DNA of 42,318 nt from Anaerolineales bacterium HSG24 (lineage in GTDB: Bacteria; Chloroflexota; Anaerolineae; 4572-78; J111): assembly GCA_030377895.1 (NCBI GenBank), contig JAUCGB010000019.1, positions 1 through 42,318 on the forward strand, in the 5' to 3' direction. This document shows, in pieces, positions 17,102 to 26,300 of the stretch. A model generated the notes under the pieces. That model made no database searches and was not told the origin of the DNA. It saw only the letters and a list, made by a program, of their open reading frames with translations. The position numbers were made by a program, and so were the translations under genes. Position 1 is the stretch's first letter; each line of letters begins with the position of its first letter.

Positions 17102-17717
17102 GGTAATTACTCCTTTTTAAAATCAAAATCCGCGTTCTTCTATCTTGACTGAGATAACTAATAATTCCGATATTTTAATGGTCAGTGAATCGGCTTTAGA
17201 GTCACATAAATGATTTTTCACCTCCTTAAAGGCGAAGATTTGCGTTATTTGAATTATGTACAAACAAAATCAAATTCAATTATAAATGGTAAATGGTGAA
17301 TTATAAATGGTAAATGAGTGTAAGCGGCAACTCTATGCGCCCCTAAGCTAATTTACCATTCACCATTCACCATTTACCATTTATAATTGAATTTCACCCT
17401 GCATAATTCTTATGACGCACTTTGGGGACAAAAAATCGTTTATGAGTCATACTTAACCCAAAATTGAGATAGTTCAACAATTTTCGGAAAATAGATTTGT
17501 ACAGAATTTGGAATTGTTATTGTCGCCATAAATTATACCTGCTCAGATTACCTTTACAACTTACTGGTCAATATCAAAATTGACGCTTTTGGTATACATG
17601 GCCTTATCTTCCTGTAATACTTCGTCTGATTATTCAAATCACAGGGAACTTGATAAATCATGGCATAATTGCCAGAGGACAAGCTATCTTCATTGGAGGA
17701 GTCATGGAAACTGATTG
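17102..17717. other. Gene-free region with a large hairpin
   Basis: No credible gene is visible. The only clear structure is the hairpin at 17272-17394. A small plus-strand frame starting at 17650 is mostly antisense to the isomerase gene. The remaining A+T-rich sequence may hold the promoter of the Rpn array. Confidence 0.6.
17272..17394. repeat. Inverted repeat with perfect 29-bp arms
   Basis: The arms 17272-17300 and 17366-17394 are exact complements (outer AAATTCAATTATAAATGG, inner TAAATGGTGAA) around a 65-base loop. The arm is itself made of repeated TTATAAATGGTAAATG units, and the loop contains further copies. It is MITE-like in shape, with no other copy seen in this window. Confidence 0.85.
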
Positions 17718-18722
17718 CTACTCATCCGAGCTAAACGCCTCATCAAACGCGACTGAGGAAGGGGCAAAGTCGGTGCGACGGATGAAGGCGAGGGCATCCG
17801 GCGCGCCCCAGTCTCGATCCATGCCGCTGTCTTCCCACTCAACCGACAGTGGCCCATCATACCCGATGCGATTCAATGCTCGGAAAATCTCCTCAAACTC
17901 AACATCTCCATGCCCCGGTGAGACGAAATCCCAACCTCGGCGAGAGTCGCCAAAGTTGACATGTGAGCCAAGGATACTGCGTTGCCCGTTGTTGACCCGT
18001 ACTTTAGAATCTTTGACATGCACATGGTAAATCCGGTCGGCAAACTCCTCCACAAACGCGGCGGAATCGAGCAGTTGATGCACCAGATGGCTGGGATCAA
18101 AGTTAATTCCAAACGTCTCCCGATGATTGATTGCGGCCAGCGTTTTTTCGGTGGTCACAAAATCGTAGGCAATTTCGGTGGGATGTACTTCGAGAGCGAA
18201 TTTAACGCCAACCTCGTCAAAGACATCCAAAATCGGATTCCATCGCTCGGCAAAGGCTTGATAACCGGCTTCAATCTGCTCAAAATCGTTGGGCGGAAAA
18301 GAGTAGAGCATGTGCCAAATCGGCGAGCCGGTAAAACCGTTGACGATTTTGACTCCCAACTCGGCAGCAGCGCGGGCGGTGTTCTTCATCTCCTCAGCAC
18401 AGCGCTGACGCACGCCTTCCGGGTCGCCATCTCGCCAAAGCCGATCAGGGATGATACCCTTATGACGGGCATCAATTGGGTCGCAAATACATTGTCCCAC
18501 CAGATGACTACTGATGGCCCAACATTTCAGATTATACTGCTCCAACAAATCCAGCTTGGCTCGGCAATAGGCATCATCAGCCAAGGCTTTATCCACCTCA
18601 AAATGATCGCCCCAACAGGCAAGCTCAATTCCATCGTAGCCCCACTCATTCAATTTTTGGGCTAACGTTTCCAACGGCAGGTCGGCCCATTGGCCGGTAA
18701 ACATTGTAACTGGTCGTGACAT
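17718..18722 (-). CDS. Sugar phosphate isomerase/epimerase-like TIM-barrel protein
   Basis: A 334-residue protein of the xylose isomerase-like TIM-barrel superfamily. The metal ligands expected for the group are present: E178 in [10 protein letters not shown]209 and H212 in [10 protein letters not shown]235 in HVHVKD, and E295 in SVEWED. GHGDVEF is also typical. The GAAGGGAGA ribosome site precedes ATG 18722. It is divergent from a Gfo/Idh/MocA dehydrogenase gene, a common pairing in catabolism of inositol-like, keto- or deoxy-sugars, where one enzyme oxidises and the other isomerises. The exact substrate cannot be told. Confidence 0.88.
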   Translation of the reverse strand: MSRPVTMFTGQWADLPLETLAQKLNEWGYDGIELACWGDHFEVDKALADDAYCRAKLDLLEQYNLKCWAISSHLVGQCICDPIDARHKGIIPDRLWRDGDPEGVRQRCAEEMKNTARAAAELGVKIVNGFTGSPIWHMLYSFPPNDFEQIEAGYQAFAERWNPILDVFDEVGVKFALEVHPTEIAYDFVTTEKTLAAINHRETFGINFDPSHLVHQLLDSAAFVEEFADRIYHVHVKDSKVRVNNGQRSILGSHVNFGDSRRGWDFVSPGHGDVEFEEIFRALNRIGYDGPLSVEWEDSGMDRDWGAPDALAFIRRTDFAPSSVAFDEAFSSDE

Positions 18723-18750
18723 GATAATTCTCCCTTCATATTAAAGATTA

Positions 18751-18886
18751 AAGACTCCGCATAAAGTAGATAATCTACTCATCCGATGACTAAATGACGA
18801 AATAGCAACTTAAAAAGCCAAGTTTCAAATCATAAAATCCATCTTTAAGCGATAAATCAGTCATCGGATGAGTTCTGCGGAGTCTT
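18751..18886. repeat. 136-bp inverted-repeat element between divergent sugar genes
   Basis: AAGACTCCGCA (18751-18761) faces TGCGGAGTCTT (18876-18886). Inside, ACTCATCCGATGACT (18777-18791) faces AGTCATCGGATGAGT (18859-18873). The middle is A+T-rich and non-coding. The outer and inner arms could fold into one long hairpin. It separates the promoters of the two divergent genes, so it is either an inserted MITE-like element or a control region. Confidence 0.8.
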
Positions 18887-18941
18887 CAGTTTCATATATC
18901 ATAGGTCATATTTGTGTCTCACTCATATTTGTGTATAACAA

Positions 18942-18968
18942 GGTGAGTTTATAATTTTATCACTCACC
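18942..18968. promoter_or_regulatory. Small inverted repeat before the dehydrogenase gene
   Basis: GGTGAGT (18942-18948) and ACTCACC (18962-18968) are exact complements across 13 A+T-rich bases, directly before the AAGGAGATA ribosome site. It could be an operator or a hairpin near the ribosome site. Confidence 0.35.
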
Positions 18969-18982
18969 AAGGAGATATTGTA

Positions 18983-20155
18983 ATGACTAACCAACAAAGA
19001 ATACAACGAAAACTCAATTTTGGTCAAATCGGAGGGGGGCGCGATTCTTTTATCGGCGCGGTTCATCGACGAGCGGCGATTTCAGATGGCCTAACCGAGT
19101 TCGTGGCCGGAGCTTTATCTAGCAATCCAGAAAAGGCAAAAGCCTCTGGTGAGGATTTACTCCTCGCACCCGAACGGAACTACAGCTCATGGCAGGAGAT
19201 GTTAGCGACAGAGAGCGACTTACCGGATGGCAAACGAATCGACTATGTGTCCATTGTCACCCCAAATCATGTCCATTTTGAGCCGACGCTGGCTTTTATT
19301 GAGGCTGGTTTTAATGTGGTCTTAGACAAGCCTATGGTTCATACTAGTCAGCAGGCTCAAGCCTTAGTGACCGCAGTCGAGAAGCATGACGTAATTTTTG
19401 GGCTGACTCACAACTACACTGGCTATCCGCTGGTTAAGGAGGCCCGTCATTGGGTGCAGTCGGGTCGGTTGGGTAAACTACAGCGGGTGGTGGTTGAGTA
19501 CCCGCAGGCGTGGCTGTTGACCAAGTTAGAGGAGCAAGGCTTAAAGCAGGCTGAGTGGCGCACCGATCCCAACCGATCCGGCATTGTGGGAGCGATTGGC
19601 GACATCGGCACCCACTGCGAGAATCTGGTCAGCTACATCACCAGTTTAGAACTTGAAGCCATGTGCGCCGACCTCTCGACCTTTGTGCCGGGGCGGTTGC
19701 TGGATGATGATGCCAGTATCTTGCTTCGATTTAAGGGGGGCGCTAAGGGGATTCTGTGGGTCTCGCAGATTGCCACTGGAAGCGAAAACGGTCTGAATAT
19801 CCGAATTTATGGTACTGAGGGAGCCTTATCATGGAAACAGGAAGAGCCGAACTATCTCAATTTTTATCCGGTAGGTGGGCCGATGCAGGTTTATAGTCGG
19901 GGCAACGACTATCTATGTGAGGCGGCTCAACGAGCCACCCATCTGCCATCCGGTCACCCCGAAGCCTTTTTTGAGTCATTCGGTAATATCTACCTGAACG
20001 TGGGCGATACCATCCGAGCCAAATTAGCCGGGCGTGAACCCACCGCTTTGGAACTCGACTTCCCCACCGTTTACGATGGCGCACGCGGAGTTAAGTTCAT
20101 GGAAAAAGTGGTCGAAAGTGCAAAAAGTGACCAAAAATGGACTTTGTTTGATTAG
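18983..20155 (+). CDS. Gfo/Idh/MocA-family NAD(P)-dependent oxidoreductase
   Basis: A 390-residue dehydrogenase of the glucose-fructose oxidoreductase/inositol dehydrogenase family. The nucleotide-binding glycines are in [14 protein letters not shown] (residues 17-19). The family EKP motif appears as LDKP with K116. The catalytic DIGTH motif gives D207 and H211. [20 protein letters not shown] is the usual second cofactor-site stretch. AAGGAG lies 8 bases before ATG 18983. It likely oxidises a sugar or cyclitol hydroxyl and works with the divergent isomerase-like protein. Confidence 0.92.
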   Translation: MTNQQRIQRKLNFGQIGGGRDSFIGAVHRRAAISDGLTEFVAGALSSNPEKAKASGEDLLLAPERNYSSWQEMLATESDLPDGKRIDYVSIVTPNHVHFEPTLAFIEAGFNVVLDKPMVHTSQQAQALVTAVEKHDVIFGLTHNYTGYPLVKEARHWVQSGRLGKLQRVVVEYPQAWLLTKLEEQGLKQAEWRTDPNRSGIVGAIGDIGTHCENLVSYITSLELEAMCADLSTFVPGRLLDDDASILLRFKGGAKGILWVSQIATGSENGLNIRIYGTEGALSWKQEEPNYLNFYPVGGPMQVYSRGNDYLCEAAQRATHLPSGHPEAFFESFGNIYLNVGDTIRAKLAGREPTALELDFPTVYDGARGVKFMEKVVESAKSDQKWTLFD

Positions 20156-20191
20156 GATTTAGGGTAGTCAAACAAACATCAGCTGAAATGA

Positions 20192-20416
20192 TTACACCCC
20201 GCCAAGTAATCTATCATTTTCTGCCAGCGCGCCATTCCTCAACCATTGAACCGGAGTTTCATCCTCATTAATAGGGTTTACCCAAACTATATTAGCAAAT
20301 TCAGGGAGTTGTTTTGCACAAGTTGAAAACAAAGCGCGTATCTTTTGGGTGCAACCATCTGTGTTTGCCAAGGTAGATAGCGTCAGGTAAGGCCATAGGA
20401 GGGAAGGGGAGTAGGT
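20192..20416 (-). pseudogene. Unrecognised protein fragment
   Basis: On the minus strand a frame without ATG runs 74 codons from an upstream TAA (20417-20419) to a stop at 20192. Its product looks protein-like rather than random, with LWPYLTLSTLANTDGC, PEFANIVWVNPINEDETPVQ and WLRNGALAENDRLLGG. I do not recognise the family. With no start codon and only a C-terminal-like part, it is probably the remnant of a lost gene. A non-ATG start (TTG within TLANTDG) is less likely. Confidence 0.45.
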
Positions 20417-20986
20417 TTAGAACAGCTCAACTGTTTCGCTGAAACCTATTTTCATCATTGGTGGTGAACGCAGTTAATGGATAACTCCTTTCGAAAAGGC
20501 TGGTGTCAACGTTGAAGACTAACATTGCTTACTCCTTTGGATTTTAGATTGATGATGTCGCAGATACTATAGATAACAGTACAACGAATGATGGGAAAAA
20601 CGAATAAAATCTCCCACATGAGCAACTTTAATCTCATTTTGAAGACTTCTTATATACGAACAAGCCATATTCGTTGTATTCTAAATTCGTTGTTGTGTTG
20701 TTTTCAACGAACCAAGGAAAAAGTTAGGATAAGAGAAATTGTAATCCGGTTAATGCCTGTGGACAAATAACGCATCCCTGTGCGAATGGGCGAATGGACG
20801 AATGGCGAATATGCGAATCCACTTTTCACTATCCACTATTCACTTTTCACTATCTTCTCCGTGCTACCACCTAGCCCCATGCCCTAGCAACCCATGACCC
20901 GCTTTCGTGGTTACTATCGTTGAGAGTGCCGCCTCAATTTGTTACTATAGAGCCAGATAAAAAAATTAGTTCTTATCCACACGACG

Positions 20987-21026
20987 AAGGAGGCTTTATG
21001 GAATGAAACGAGTTAAGCAGAAGTAA
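20987..21026 (+). other. Possible leader peptide frame with a strong ribosome site
   Basis: AAGGAGG (20987-20993) is followed by ATG GAA TGA at 20998 and an overlapping ATG at 21003 that encodes MKRVKQK and stops at 21026. It may be a tiny leader peptide or the remains of a gene start. The same ATG-(G/A)AATGAAAC arrangement after GGAGG occurs at the start of the ATPase gene at 41100. Confidence 0.3.
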
Positions 21027-21038
21027 TAAACTGTTCCT

Positions 21039-21101
21039 CCTGCTATGTACCCGAATGGGTAGAGGTGTGTTTCTCCCACATGCCCGAATGGGTATCGCAG
21101 G
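21039..21101 (+). ncRNA. Possible structured RNA leader before the cohesin-dockerin gene
   Basis: CCTGC (21039-21043) can pair with GCAGG (21097-21101), enclosing TACCC-GAAT-GGGTA (21048-21061) and CCC-GAAT-GGG (21083-21092), with a possible TGTG/CACA helix between them. Two hairpins with the same GAAT loop inside a closing stem suggest a folded leader of the mRNA starting upstream of 21167. It matches no riboswitch class that I recognise. Confidence 0.35.
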
Positions 21102-21166
21102 TGTTGATTGAAACGAAAACAAATAACAAATTAACCAAATAACTAAAATTTATGGAGGATTATATA

Positions 21167-23287
21167 ATGAAAGTTCAACGAATTACGATCTCAATCGCCC
21201 TTGCTTTGGGCATGTTAGTATTATTTATGGTGCCACTTACCCTTTGGCAAGGCGCAGAAGAGGCGCATGCTCAAGATGTGGGGGCGGCACGTATTAGTGG
21301 GATAACTGTTGATATTACCCCCACCGCAGGCTTGATTTTGGACGTTAATGACCTCGGTGATACTGAAATTCGGATTGATCCGACCTCAGCTTCTATAGTG
21401 TCACCAACAACCGCCATTACCCTTTATAAAGCTCGTTTTGAACTTAAGTATGATGTTGATTTGGTCAGACGGGTTTCTCTTGATGCGAGTACTGCGGCTC
21501 AAACATTTGGTGGCGTGGTACAAGATATCAATGATGACAATGATGGTACGGTATTTTTCAACTTGACCTTTGATGCTGCAACACCGATGACGTTGACCAC
21601 CACGACCGTAGAAAGTTTGGTCGATATTGAATGGCAATGTTTAGATGTTGGTACGTCGGTGATTGATTTGGTTGATGTCGATCTAGATATGACTGATGGT
21701 CTTCAATCGCCTGACACGGCAACTGATGGCAGTGTTATCTGCGACCGCCCTGCATCAGCTATTGGTATTGAACCCGAAGAATCTCGCACTTTTGAAATTG
21801 GCGAAGATGTAGAAAGTACCGTTGTCGTGACCGATGTGATGGATGTGTATGGAATTGACTTTGGTGTCAAGTTTAACAATAACGTGGTAGAGGTAAAAGA
21901 CGTGCAAGCTACTGGTTTATTAGCCAATACCAATCCTACTTGGGAAGTGCGAGGGGACTTGTTACTCTTCTATGGTCGAGCAAGTGATGCCCTTGATGGT
22001 AGTGGTCCAATTGCAAATATCACTTGGAAAACTTTAGAAGCAGGTGTATCGCAACAAACCTTTGACGGTGTAAACACTAAATTTCTTGACCAGAACGGAC
22101 AACAAGTTAAAAAACTTCAGCCTTCAGCCTTACAACCAGAAACACGAGTAGCTGGTGGGGCAATCATCGTCGAACCTGCTCCGGCTGAATTGTACTTTGA
22201 AAGTGCGGCTCTAAGTGTTGGGGCTGGCTCAAGCACTAATCAAGATGTGAAGATTTCTGGAGTAAGCAATATCTGTGAAGTTTTATATCGAGTAACGTTT
22301 GATCCCAACGCAGTTCAAGTTGTTGATGCCGACCCCAATTTAGAGGGTATACAAATTGAAGTTGGTAGCTTGTTCAGTAGCAATGTCAACGTTTCGGAAA
22401 ATGTGGTCAATAACGTTGCCGGTACCATTGATTTCCGAGTTCGTTCGCAATCGGCTCTCAGTGCCTTAACGACACCCGGACAAGTTGCTCAAATTACATG
22501 GGAAGGCTTGACAGGCTCTACTAATCTCTCTTTTGTACAACACTCAGTTTTCGATTGTGACAATGACAACATCCAACACGAGATTCGAGCCGACTCCGCT
22601 CCCGGTTCCATCACCGTTAGCGGTACCGCAGTTACGCCAACCCCGACCACCAATCCAAATGACCCGACCTCTACTCCAACTCCAACCACCAATCCAAATG
22701 ACCCGACCTCCACTCCAACCACCAATCCAAATGACCCAACTGCCACCCCAACTCCAACCACCAATCCGAATGACCCGACCTCTACTCCAACTCCAACCAC
22801 CAATCCAAATGACCCAACTGCCACCCCAACCACACCATCAAGTGGAACCAGCATCAACGGTCAAGTTCGAGTACAAGGCCGAGCCAGCAACGGCGGCGCA
22901 ACCATCCATGCCGGAAACGTACCTTGTGACCAGTTTACAGCATCGACCAGCAACCAAGTAACCACCACTGACGATACCGGAGCGTTCAGTTTCGATAATA
23001 ACCAAACTTATCTCTGCTTGGTCATTGTTCGAGACGGACACCTGACTGCTCAACGTAGCAATCCATCCGGTGACATCGGTTATATCGAACTACCCGGCGG
23101 CGACTTCGCTCCGGCTGGCAGTACCGATGACAAGATTGACATCTTCGACCTCTCCTACGCCGGTAGCAAGTTTGGTAGCGCAGACAGCATAGCCGACTTC
23201 AACGGCGGTGGCGATGTTGACATCTTCGACCTAGCGATTGTGGCTGGTAACTACACCCTCAGCGGCCCGGTTAATAACTGGCGCTAG
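21167..23287 (+). CDS. Secreted protein with three cohesin-like domains and a dockerin-like C-terminus
   Basis: A 706-residue exported protein. A signal peptide ends near EEAHAQ. Three cohesin-type beta modules follow at about 37-190, 197-335 and 338-485, the later two with typical FKV/VTFDP-and-ITW edges such as YGIDFGVKF, VEVKDVQAT and VLYRVTFDPNAVQVVDAD. A Thr-Pro linker (about 489-555) contains five TTNPNDPT repeats. Next is a carboxypeptidase-regulatory-like beta domain (INGQVRVQGRASNGG) and a dockerin-like pair (KIDIFDLSYAGSKFG and DVDIFDLAIVAGNY, residues 653-700). GGAGG 8 bases upstream selects ATG 21167 over ATG 21152. The first dockerin loop is degenerate. It could be a surface scaffold that binds the other two cohesin/dockerin proteins here. 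Confidence 0.85.
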   Translation: MKVQRITISIALALGMLVLFMVPLTLWQGAEEAHAQDVGAARISGITVDITPTAGLILDVNDLGDTEIRIDPTSASIVSPTTAITLYKARFELKYDVDLVRRVSLDASTAAQTFGGVVQDINDDNDGTVFFNLTFDAATPMTLTTTTVESLVDIEWQCLDVGTSVIDLVDVDLDMTDGLQSPDTATDGSVICDRPASAIGIEPEESRTFEIGEDVESTVVVTDVMDVYGIDFGVKFNNNVVEVKDVQATGLLANTNPTWEVRGDLLLFYGRASDALDGSGPIANITWKTLEAGVSQQTFDGVNTKFLDQNGQQVKKLQPSALQPETRVAGGAIIVEPAPAELYFESAALSVGAGSSTNQDVKISGVSNICEVLYRVTFDPNAVQVVDADPNLEGIQIEVGSLFSSNVNVSENVVNNVAGTIDFRVRSQSALSALTTPGQVAQITWEGLTGSTNLSFVQHSVFDCDNDNIQHEIRADSAPGSITVSGTAVTPTPTTNPNDPTSTPTPTTNPNDPTSTPTTNPNDPTATPTPTTNPNDPTSTPTPTTNPNDPTATPTTPSSGTSINGQVRVQGRASNGGATIHAGNVPCDQFTASTSNQVTTTDDTGAFSFDNNQTYLCLVIVRDGHLTAQRSNPSGDIGYIELPGGDFAPAGSTDDKIDIFDLSYAGSKFGSADSIADFNGGGDVDIFDLAIVAGNYTLSGPVNNWR
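22634..22833 (+). repeat. Tandem repeat encoding TTNPNDPT linker
   Basis: Five in-frame copies of a 33- or 39-bp unit encode a PTPTTNPNDPTS-like linker in the cohesin protein. The units differ mainly by presence or absence of a CCAACT pair of codons and at third bases, so the length is likely to vary between strains. Confidence 0.9.
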
Positions 23288-23331
23288 TGTAATCAAGAAT
23301 GGTTCAAGATTGAATCTCTCAAAGATTGAAC

Positions 23332-23380
23332 GATAAAAAAAGAGCCTTACCGGATAATCCGGTAAGGCTCTTTTTTTATC
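23332..23380. terminator. Strong bidirectional terminator
   Basis: A perfect palindrome with 24-bp arms around A 23356. The G+C-rich stem is GAGCCTTACCGGAT, with seven A before it and seven T after it. It ends both the plus-strand cohesin gene and the minus-strand AAA/WD40 gene, which converge here. Confidence 0.95.
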
Positions 23381-23397
23381 ACACCCAAATCAATTCA

Positions 23398-26300
23398 CTA
23401 ATCAATCCCCATATCCGGTGGTTCAGGCGTGGTCAGGGCCGACTGTATTTCTGGAGCGATTGACTCATATTGAGAACAGGCCGGCGTGGTTGGATGTAAG
23501 TTAGGGTCGGTAATAAACTGATCCAGTTCAGATTGGGTCAGATTGCGTCCGGCGATATGACAGGCTTTATCTTTCCATGATTTTAAATCAACATCCCACA
23601 TGATCACTGATGAGTCATCACTGCCAGAGATGAGCGTGGCCGAGATAGCTTGATTATTGCTAAAGACAACACTATTGACACTGTCGGTATGACCGCTTAA
23701 GGTGGTAATCTGTTGCCCACTGGCTGGATTACTCACATCCCACAAGATTACCGCACTATCCCCTCCGCCTGAGGCAAGGGTTTGACCATCAGGGCTGAAA
23801 GCAACCGCTAAGACAAAACTGGTATGTCCGACCAAACTACTTTGTCTGTTTGGATTGCTCGGGTCGGTAACATCCCATAAGAAGATGGCGTTATCAGAAC
23901 CAGCAGAGACGAAGAGATTATCCTGTGTGGGGCTAAACGCGACATGATTAACCTGTTGGGAATGGTCAGGAATCTCAGACCTAAGTCGTAGATCATTAAG
24001 ATTACTCGAATCCCAGATAATAATCGCGCTATCGTCACTGCCAGAGACAAGGATTTGTCCCGAATGATTAAAGGCAATGCTGTTAATTGGTCTAGTATTG
24101 ATCCGATTTTTAGATATCGGATTGTCTGGCTCTGTTATATCCCACAAAGCGGTATAACCATTTTCTCCCCCTGAGGCCAATATTTGTCCATCAGGGCTAA
24201 AAGTGACGGCTCTAACCGGACTATTATCGTCAACGAATGGAGAACCAACGGATTGAGGGTTGGCAGGATCAGCAATGTTCCACAAGATAATGCTCCCGTC
24301 CTCACTTGCTGAGGCTAATCGTTGACCATCAGGACTAAAGGCCAAACTGTTGATTTGAAGAGGATGTCCAAATTGGCTGAGTGGTTGTTGGGTCTCAATA
24401 TTCCACAAAACGATCTGCCCGTTACTATCGCCGGTGGCAAACAAGATACCTGCTTGAGCCACCGTTTTGACCTGCCCGAACAACCCGTTTTGGGTCTCAG
24501 TAATCCGTTGCCCCAACCGTAACCCTGCTTCCATATCCCAAAAGAACAACGCCCCTTTACCAGTCCCAGCCACCAAGTTACGTCCATCGGGACTGAAATC
24601 CACACTGTAGACAATACTGCCGATACCCACCAACTGCTCTTTTTGGATGGGTGTATTGGGTGTAGAAACATCCCACAGGATAACGGATTGGTTAGCACTA
24701 CCAGAGGCGAGAAGCTGTTGGTTAGGGTCGTAACTTAAGCTATATATGATGGAGTTGTGGGCGGTAGGCATGGCCACTAAAACAGGGCTAGTTGGGGTTG
24801 AAATATCCCATATCTCGGAAGAACCATCTGTGCCGCCTGTAGCCAATAAATTATCGTTTCCCACAAAAGCAACGCTAAAAATCTGATATGTTGTGGTCAT
24901 TCCCCCAATCAGGGGAAAACTATCGAAACTAGTGGTGTCCCATATCTTAAAGGATTTGTCATCCCCGGCTGAGATAAGTTGGGTACCAACACTGTTAAAG
25001 GCAACTGCCCGAACATCATCCGTATGCCCTCTCAAAGACGTAGAAATTCCATTATTGATATTCCATACCAAAACCTCTGGGTCATCACTCCCAGAGGCTA
25101 ACAGGGTTGGCGGCGAGGTTGGGTTGAACCCTAATCCCCATATCCCACTCCCATGCTCACTACGTGAGAGTTGGTCAAAGGTGGTTGTATCCCATAAATA
25201 AATATCACTCGAATTATCCCCAGAACTGAGATATTGCCCATCGGGGCTAAAGGCAAGACTTAAGACTCGGCTTCGTGGCTCGGTTAGGGTATGAGTAGAC
25301 TCTGGATTAGCCGGGTTTGAGATATCCCATAGTTTTACCTGTGTATCCTTACTTCCGGAAGCCAAAATTGGGTTGGCGGCGTTGGGATGTATGGCAACCG
25401 CTCGGATGGTGTCGGTATGACCATATCGGATCACTAAAAGTTTCGAGTTGGCTTGTAATACCTCTGCTAAACGGCCTCGCCCCTCTACAATATCTGCGAT
25501 TTGATTGGCTTCCAAACTTAACAATAAAGCTAAATCGTACTCAATATTACTAAAATTAGGGGCTTTGGCGGCTAGTTCGCGAGAAGTGGCTAAACGAGCC
25601 AGTTCATTCGCTCTTTCTCCTTCTGCAATAGCCGTTTGTTCAGCTTGAATCGCCCTGGTCGATTCTGCTTGAGCGGTAGCTTTAGCAATCGCTTCTTGAG
25701 TTGCGCCAGCCTTAGCAGTTGCTTCGGCTTGGGTTGAGCGAGTCGATTCAAACTGAGCCGTTTGTTCGGCCTGAATTGCTCGGGTCGATTCCGCTTGGGC
25801 GGTGGCTCTAGCTTGCGCCTCTTGGGTTGCTCCCGTCTTCGCTGTGGCTTCTGCTTGTGAAGAACGAGTCGATTCAAACTGAGCCGTTTGTTCGGCTTGA
25901 ATGGCGCGGTTGGCCTCGGCTTGGGCGGTCTGTTCGGCTTCAAAAGAGCGGGTAGAACCAGCTTGAGCGGTTGATTTGGCAATCGCTTCTTGGGTTGCTC
26001 CCGCATCAGCGGTTTGTTTCGCCTCTAGGGCTAACTGTGATTCTGCCCCCGCTACTGCGGCAGCGGTGGCTAACTGAATCTGTCCGGCTTGGGCGGTCTG
26101 TTCGGCTTCAATAGCCCGCGTCGCCTCAAATTGGGCCGTGGCTTCGGCGGCCACCGCGGTTTGGAGTTGGTTTTGAGAGGCCGCTTTGGCTAGAGCTTCT
26201 TGGGTCGCGGCGGTCTCAGCCCGTTGTTGAGCCATTGCCGCAACCGTTGCTTGGGCTACTGCGGTAGCTTGGTCGGCCTGAGCCGCTTGTCTCGCTTGAA

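Larger units (their letters stand above)
13028..17120 (-). repeat. Tandem array of four near-identical Rpn genes
   Basis: Four copies of a 0.9-1.0 kb unit follow head to tail (13082, 14155, 15227, 16217). Each begins with the same TAAAAAGGAGTAATTACC leader. The spacers alternate: the 1-2 and 3-4 spacers share GCTACCCGACAAAA and the TGTTAAAC stretch. The 2-3 spacer and the region before copy 4 instead share an AATCAAA/CCGCGTTC-type sequence. This suggests duplication of a two-gene unit followed by sequence exchange between copies. Confidence 0.9.
20156..21166. other. One-kilobase region with a gene remnant, low-complexity DNA and a leader
   Basis: No complete gene is visible. It contains a minus-strand protein fragment (20192-20416), a low-complexity stretch at about 20775-20860 made of CGAATGG and CACTTTTCACTATC repeats, a tiny reading frame with a strong ribosome site (20987-21026), and a palindromic leader (21039-21101) before the cohesin gene. 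Confidence 0.6.

Noticed and set aside
17650..18030. Plus-strand reading frame of 126 codons near the isomerase gene
   Set aside because: It is antisense to the end of a well-supported TIM-barrel gene and resembles no protein family.
17982..18665. Plus-strand reading frame of 227 codons
   Set aside because: It is fully antisense to the isomerase gene, whose metal-binding motifs are intact on the other strand.
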